From assembly GCF_963678635.1 (NCBI RefSeq), contig NC_087063.1:85671574-85735573 (forward strand): 64,000 bases of DNA, read 5' to 3'. The translations under genes and the position numbers were made by a program. The notes under the pieces are model-generated. The model worked only from the letters and a program-made list of their open reading frames with translations, was not told the origin of the DNA and ran no database searches. Position 1 is the stretch's first letter. Every line of letters begins with the position of its first letter. This stretch comes from Symsagittifera roscoffensis (taxonomy: Eukaryota; Xenacoelomorpha; Acoela; Convolutidae). Positions 59,301 through 64,000 of this stretch are shown here, one piece after another.

Positions 59301-60214
59301 TCATTGCTACATGAGTTAACATTCTATCTGTGCCAGGCAATTGGTAATCACCTTGTCCCAAATCCATGACTTCTTCAACTCGTTTTCTCTTCGCTGAATT
59401 GACAGCTTTTATCGATACTTCCGAATCCACCTTCATCCTTCCCGCTCTCCTCGGTATCATTTTGCTGCCTAGTTTCATCTTCATCTCATTGATCTTATCA
59501 ATCACCAGTTTCGATCGCATCGTTCCTTTCCTGGTTCTCGACAGATAAACCACCTCTCCTTTATCCTCTTGCGGTGTCATTTTGATAGGAGAGTTCGCTT
59601 CACTTTCGTCAGTGGCTGAGTCAATCAACAACTCACTCAATCTCGCTTCACACTCGTCAAGTTTGTCAAGGACTTCCCACATCAGTGGTCGGTTGAGACC
59701 TACTTTGGGTTCTGGACTGGGTTCCGTAGCTCTGAACTACTGCCCAGACTTCTTCCATGAACGCCACTCTGTCCAATCTACATCCCGTCCTATTTTCATG
59801 GTCTCGGTGATGTACTTCCCACTCTTCTTCGGGCAACGTTCCCAAGAAAGGTACTCTGGCAGCGCCTTCTATTCTTCTTCTCCTCGGTGATTCCATGAGG
59901 AGTCTTTGTTTGTTGTCTTTTGAATTGCCCGGAGAGCTGCTCTCCGGCAAATTCCGTTTTATTTCTATAAAAGCCGACGGAGGTTCCAGTGTCGAAGTGC
60001 CTTCGTTCGCTGGTTCAGTTGCTTCCAATGTATCCGCGTTGTTTTCAAAGTCACGGAGGAAATTGAAATCCAGGCTGGATACTCCTCCTGTCGATGCCTT
60101 GTCGTCTTCCTTATCAGCTTAATCTTGTTGCATGGGTTCCTCCGATCGACGGCTTCCTCCCTGCCCATCATCTCCTTCGAATTTGAGGGTCCTTGCTTTT
60201 TCGTCTTGGCTCAT
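56356..60214 (-). pseudogene. ORF3 of the SGNH module: large unrecognised protein, broken
   Basis: Starts at ATG 60,214, which overlaps the TGA of ORF2 (ATGA), and ends at TGA 56,356 after an acidic Ser/Glu tail (TESAESMSQEEEMEH). Uninterrupted, it would be about 1,286 codons. It is broken by in-frame stops (TAA 60,119, TAG 58,211, and others near 57,590, 57,500 and 56,570) and by frameshifts near 59,700, 58,330, 57,830, 57,200 and 56,760. The longest intact piece is 58,294-59,682 (462 codons). Between lesions the frames are clearly coding-like (no stops, balanced composition). There is no RT, helicase, protease or other motif I can name. The N-terminal third is charged and probably disordered; the middle is helical. 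Function unknown. Confidence 0.7.
60211..60214 (-). promoter_or_regulatory. ATGA stop/start overlap, ORF2 to ORF3
   Basis: The TGA ending ORF2 (60,211-60,213) overlaps the ATG of ORF3 (60,212-60,214). The downstream frame continues as coding sequence (MSQDEKARTLKFEGDDGQ). This layout is used for termination-reinitiation in some retroelements and viruses. Confidence 0.6.
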
Positions 60215-63200
60215 TCCGGAAATTTCGGTATGATTAGCCTGCCGGCTGATTTAGCTTCCTCTTCTCCATGGACCACATTGATTTCCTCATAGCCGAAAGG
60301 TACCAGGAAGGTTCTCGTCTGCAGCGTTCCTCCCACTGTTAACTCCGGTTTCACACTAGTCAAGATCAGGGAGGCCTCAGGTAATTCGGCTCTGCCTTTC
60401 ATCTTTATAGGCGCTAGGTTTATTTCCGCCCATTCCTTATCAAATCCTCCAGGCTTGGGAGTCGCGGCATTGCTTATTCGCCTTCTCGTCGCTTGAATCG
60501 TGTATGCTGTAACACGGCGGCATTTCTACCCGCAAAGCACAGATCCATCGTTTCTGCGAATTTCACTACCCTCCTTTCATTGGTTTCAAACGTTGTTAAT
60601 CTAGGATTTTGTACTACGAAGACTGCTCCGAGCAACATCCTTCTTATCAGAGGGAATTCAGGGATTTCCTCTGGCAGCTTCTCGTAATCACCTCAGTCTT
60701 TCGTCTCTTCTCTCACCTTGTGGTATGCTGCAGTGGGACGAGGAATCCTGGTGATCTCACCATTTGTCTTATCATAGGGTCTTAGATTCCAGAGCTTCGG
60801 AAAAACCTCGATGTGCCCTTTCTCTACTTCTCCCATACGATCACGGAAGTGATCGTCAAATTTGACGACTGTCATTTCTGGCTCTGATATTTTCGCAAAT
60901 AACAGATCTTCGCTCATGAGTTCCCGCAATACGTGCTGCTCACACCAGTTCAGCGCACTCCCATCCGCTGCTGATATGAGGTTCAGGTGCAGCACCGACC
61001 TCCTGTATGCTTCCACCTTAACATCAGGGAACGCAAACGTGACTGCTGGTCCATAGATCACTGTCACAAACTCTGTGGCTCCTCTGATCAACGCTAAGGG
61101 ATCGGTACTCATAGCTAAGCGTAGATCAGTTAGCAGGGGCATGCCCCCAACATGTCCTCTCACGTCTTCCTCCCTCTCAATCATCTCATCCTCTCCCGTT
61201 CCAAAGCGATTCTACTGCAAGAGATACTGGATAAGAGTATGTCTCAGATCTCCTATCTTATTCCACGAATCCGTGGCTTTCTCCACGTCAAATTTCCTCA
61301 CAATCTCTCTCATCTGCTCTGGGTAACGTGTCAGGTTCATTAGTCCTCCCAAGTTTCCATTTGTTATCGCAATCAATGTCAGAAGTCCATCTAACCGCAA
61401 GTTCTGAACTCCTTCGGTGAGCAGTACTATCGGTCCTTTCACAAAGCTTTCTGCTCCAAACGTCACGAACAAGCTAGTAGTTCCACGATTGATACTTCCA
61501 CTACTGCTTGTAGGAATTCCTTTATCGAGTACCGAGAGAGTTTTGGGTAGACTTTCGGCAAGAAGGACGCTGTCCATCCGGCTCCCAACTCTTCAGCATG
61601 CTATCTGTCCGTTCAAAGCCTTCCTCACCCTTCACTCTCTGGGTCCAAAAAGTTTCCAGGGTAATTTGGCACATTCTGTTCACAAATTCGGCTGTCTTTT
61701 CCTCAGCATTTTCGGCCAGGTTCACCTCCTTCACTAAGTAGGCATGGATCTTCTTGATCATTACTGGGCCTTGCTCAAAAGCATCCGCACCCAATGCCGC
61801 TACTCGAGGAGTTAGATGTAGCCACTGGTTAGCCTCTGGTTTGGTTCTCAAAACCATCGCTTTCAAGTGAGCTCTAGTTTTCTGGGAATTTTTTCTTCTC
61901 TCTCTTTCTCTTTCTACGTTAGTTCCTCGGAACCATAAGTCACTCGACATCGCCATGATCACTCGATGGTCGTCGCCTATTCCCGGTTTCAACTTGAGCT
62001 GTCGACTGAAGTTGGACAGTTCCAACCCAGCACCTCGTCCAACACTACCATGTGTAGCGCTTGGTCCTTGAATCCTCTCATTGCGGTCGAGATATCCGAC
62101 CACACCGCAGGTAGCTCAACCCTGAGTGGTCTCAGGTTCTCCATCTCTATCTCGCGATTTGGGGCCGGTATGATTACATCATATTTCCCTTCCGAGAGCA
62201 AAGCCACAATCACATACACGAAATTCAGTCCATCCGGGAGACGTGCATACCCCGGAGACAGCGCGAACACTGCTCTCGGTGTCATCTTGGTGATGGAACC
62301 CTCCTTCAGAGTATCCACTACTTCAACCATTGACTCGAGGATGTCTTTTATTGCTGGCCATACAGCGCTTTCTGCCGTCGTAGGCTCTCTGAGTCTGCTC
62401 AGGAAACCTCTACTGTGTAGATGGTCATTGATGCCTGCAAACACGATTGTGACTGGGTTCATCTCTGTCTGTCTTTGTACCCCGATCGCCATTGACACGG
62501 ATTGCATTAGGTCCAGATCGACCGCTGCCAACATTATAACGTCCGGCCAAAAGAGAGACTTGGAAGTGTGTACGAAGTCTGAACTCGCTACTATCATAAT
62601 CTTGGCCTTCCTCATTTCTGCCTTGTCGTACGCGGCAAAGATGGTCTCATCTTTGTTTACACTGTATCTTTGGGCATCACCTTCTTGATTCTCTTGCTTA
62701 GGGTATGCCCTTTCTTTCACGTGGCTTGGGGGTGCTTTCACCTGTCTGAACAACTTGACATGTTGTCCAATGGGTGCCCTCGTCCCAGGTCTCTCTTCCC
62801 GATTTCCTTCATCGTGATTCAATCTCACGTCTTGCAATGGTCTTGCGTTCACTGGGCCCATTGTGTTATTAGAGGGCAGTCCCTCTAGATCAGCAAACCT
62901 CAAGGCCGCCGTGGAGCTGAAGTTTATGTCAGCAGCTATTAACCAGTCTACGCCTGTTATCGAGTACAGTCCACTGACCGATAACCTCGCTCCATTCAGC
63001 ATCCTCATGGCATCCGCTGCGAAGCTCACCTTCTGAAGGTTCAGTTTCATCAGGTCATCCTTGTATATGTGTCAGGGAGAAGGTATGGGCCTCGACCACA
63101 TCAAAGAGCCTCTATCAGGGCGTCTCTCCTCTCGACTGGTACTTGTCGTCTCCGATCTCGTGTCCGATCTGGAGGTGCTGGTTGTCTCCTCCGTCGGGTT

Positions 63201-63238
63201 GGCAGGCCCTAATCTTCTCCTGGGATTAATGGTCCTCC

Positions 63239-63242
63239 TCAT
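63239..63242 (-). promoter_or_regulatory. ATGA stop/start overlap, ORF1 to ORF2
   Basis: The TGA of ORF1 (63,239-63,241) overlaps an ATG (63,240-63,242) whose frame is the one used by the large ORF2 fragment at 61,989-63,050, with one stop between. It could be a real coupling site or a frameshift that happens to look like one. Confidence 0.45.
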
Positions 63243-64000
63243 GGGCGCTTCCCCAGTCGATCTTGAACGTCCGTTCTTTGACCTGGTTCGCTAGAGCTCT
63301 GCTGTCTATAATTCGTCACGGCCGGGACCGTTCCCAAGCGTGTTTCCAGGTTAGGAGGCACAAAGGTGGTAATCGCCGGTTCTTTTGATGCTCCCTCCTC
63401 CTTCAGCACTCCCGTGTCAAAGAGTTCTACTTCCAATTCATCCAATCGCTCTTGGAAGACTCTGTTCAACCAAGCTTGTCCTTCTATACTATCGAAGTGG
63501 ATGCCGTCCGTAGTCAGCCTGGACTGATGCATAGCCCTCAGCACATGTTCGATGTCCATGAGGATCACCCTTCCGGCATTCCGACTTGAGAGATTCCTTG
63601 GGATGTTATTCCACCTGATTACTCCTTCGTTGTGTCTTCTCCCTGCTGCAGTCAACGTCCTCGCGTTCATTGGCACAGTGCAAACGGTCAGTACCACGCA
63701 GTTGAACTTCTGCCAGAGGGTAGTAAACAAGCACACCATCATTGATTCCCATAGTGCTTCTTCCTCATCTGAGCTTCTCGAGATGTTATTTGTCCCAACC
63801 AGGATCATCACGTTGGGGATTCTCCCGGGGTTCATCAACTCCACCATCCGAAATAACTGGGCTATCGTCGCGCCTCCGAAAGCCATCACCGTGGTGATCC
63901 AGGAAGTCCTCAAGTTTGAGAGCACTCTGACTAAGCTGTCTCCCAGTATCAGGTGTGATGTCCCCAGCGGTGGTTGCTGCAGGTTTACTGCCGGGCTCCA
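63239..64000 (-). CDS. ORF1 of the SGNH module: SGNH/GDSL hydrolase (5' end outside window)
   Basis: Open from the window edge to TGA 63,239, at least 253 codons. All four conserved blocks of the SGNH fold are present in order: LILGDSL (block I, nucleophile Ser, 63,932-63,943), GGAT (block II, near 63,870), ILVGTNN (block III, 63,785-63,796) and DGIHF (block V, Asp and His, 63,497-63,508). The catalytic set therefore looks intact. After the domain comes an acidic stretch (ELEVELFDTG) and a polar linker. Such enzymes are esterases, acetylesterases or lipases; SGNH domains also occur in some LINE ORF1 proteins and viruses. No reverse transcriptase is visible in this window. It is the only unbroken frame of the module. 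Confidence 0.75.
   Translation of the reverse strand, partial: WSPAVNLQQPPLGTSHLILGDSLVRVLSNLRTSWITTVMAFGGATIAQLFRMVELMNPGRIPNVMILVGTNNISRSSDEEEALWESMMVCLFTTLWQKFNCVVLTVCTVPMNARTLTAAGRRHNEGVIRWNNIPRNLSSRNAGRVILMDIEHVLRAMHQSRLTTDGIHFDSIEGQAWLNRVFQERLDELEVELFDTGVLKEEGASKEPAITTFVPPNLETRLGTVPAVTNYRQQSSSEPGQRTDVQDRLGKRP

Larger units (their letters stand above)
60211..63242 (-). pseudogene. ORF2 of the SGNH module: large protein with a GIND motif, broken
   Basis: Begins at ATG 63,242 overlapping the TGA of ORF1, then runs to TGA 60,211. It would be about 1,010 codons but is interrupted by TGA 63,072, a frameshift near 62,030, another near 61,570, TAG 61,212, TGA 60,693 and a frameshift near 60,495. 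The first 57 residues are Arg/Thr/Ser-rich linker. The longest intact part is 61,989-63,050 (353 codons). It contains TIVFAGINDHLHSRG near 62,420, which resembles the block III (GxND) core of an SGNH hydrolase, but no GDS or catalytic DxxH was found, so it may be a degenerate or unrelated fold. The rest is unrecognised. All reading is on one strand without introns. Confidence 0.65.

Noticed and set aside
61880-61920. CT-rich run as a functional regulatory tract
   Set aside because: It is inside ORF2 and encodes a run of charged residues on the minus strand.
61966-62688. 240-codon plus-strand frame in the SGNH module
   Set aside because: Antisense to ORF2, which has the recognisable continuity and motifs on the minus strand.
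1-64000. CRISPR arrays, bacterial operons or prophage
   Set aside because: The content is animal; the direct repeats are satellite or LTRs without regular spacers.

Overview
This is AT-rich invertebrate animal DNA, probably from an aquatic animal. The taxon cannot be fixed from the window. Evidence for an animal: a cohesin STAG/SA subunit with a GT-AG intron, BEL/Pao and gag-bearing LTR elements, a LINE, hAT-type and fold-back MITEs, tRNA-like repeats, and decayed protein-primed DNA polymerase B genes of the kind found in many invertebrate genomes. Only one ordinary host gene is convincing. Almost everything else is mobile or duplicated DNA.

Layout. 1-1 kb: remnant of a structural-type gene from the same element class as the PolB copies. 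3.35-8.4 kb: degenerate BEL/Pao element on the minus strand. 8.4-9.5 kb: a 454-bp tandem duplication and a fold-back element. 11.0-17.1 kb: a dimeric satellite (about 98 + 76 bp monomers) carrying a solo LTR and a small gag-only LTR element in LTR-int-LTR-int-LTR form. 18.3-20.6 kb: PolB pseudogene. 20.6-23.2 kb: non-coding DNA with tRNA-like modules. The stretch 5,578-23,189 is then repeated in tandem as 23,190-39,680, where the gag element has two LTRs rather than three. Its right part is copied once more as 39,876-44,214, giving three PolB pseudogenes. 45.2-45.6 kb: a hAT-type MITE with an 8-bp target duplication.

46.98-54.12 kb (minus) is the STAG gene: a 3.1-kb exon, an intron holding a 3.5-kb LINE with a 13-bp target-site duplication, and a short last exon. 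54.1-56.3 kb is intergenic and contains a perfect 36-bp inverted repeat.

56.36-64.0 kb (minus) is different in character: higher GC, and three consecutive large reading frames, all interrupted, joined by ATGA stop/start overlaps. The first has a complete SGNH/GDSL hydrolase motif set (GDSL, GGAT, GTNN, DGIH). The other two (about 1,010 and 1,286 codons) belong to no family I can name. This decayed multi-ORF module is the best candidate for an undescribed system. The gag-only LTR element in the satellite is the second.
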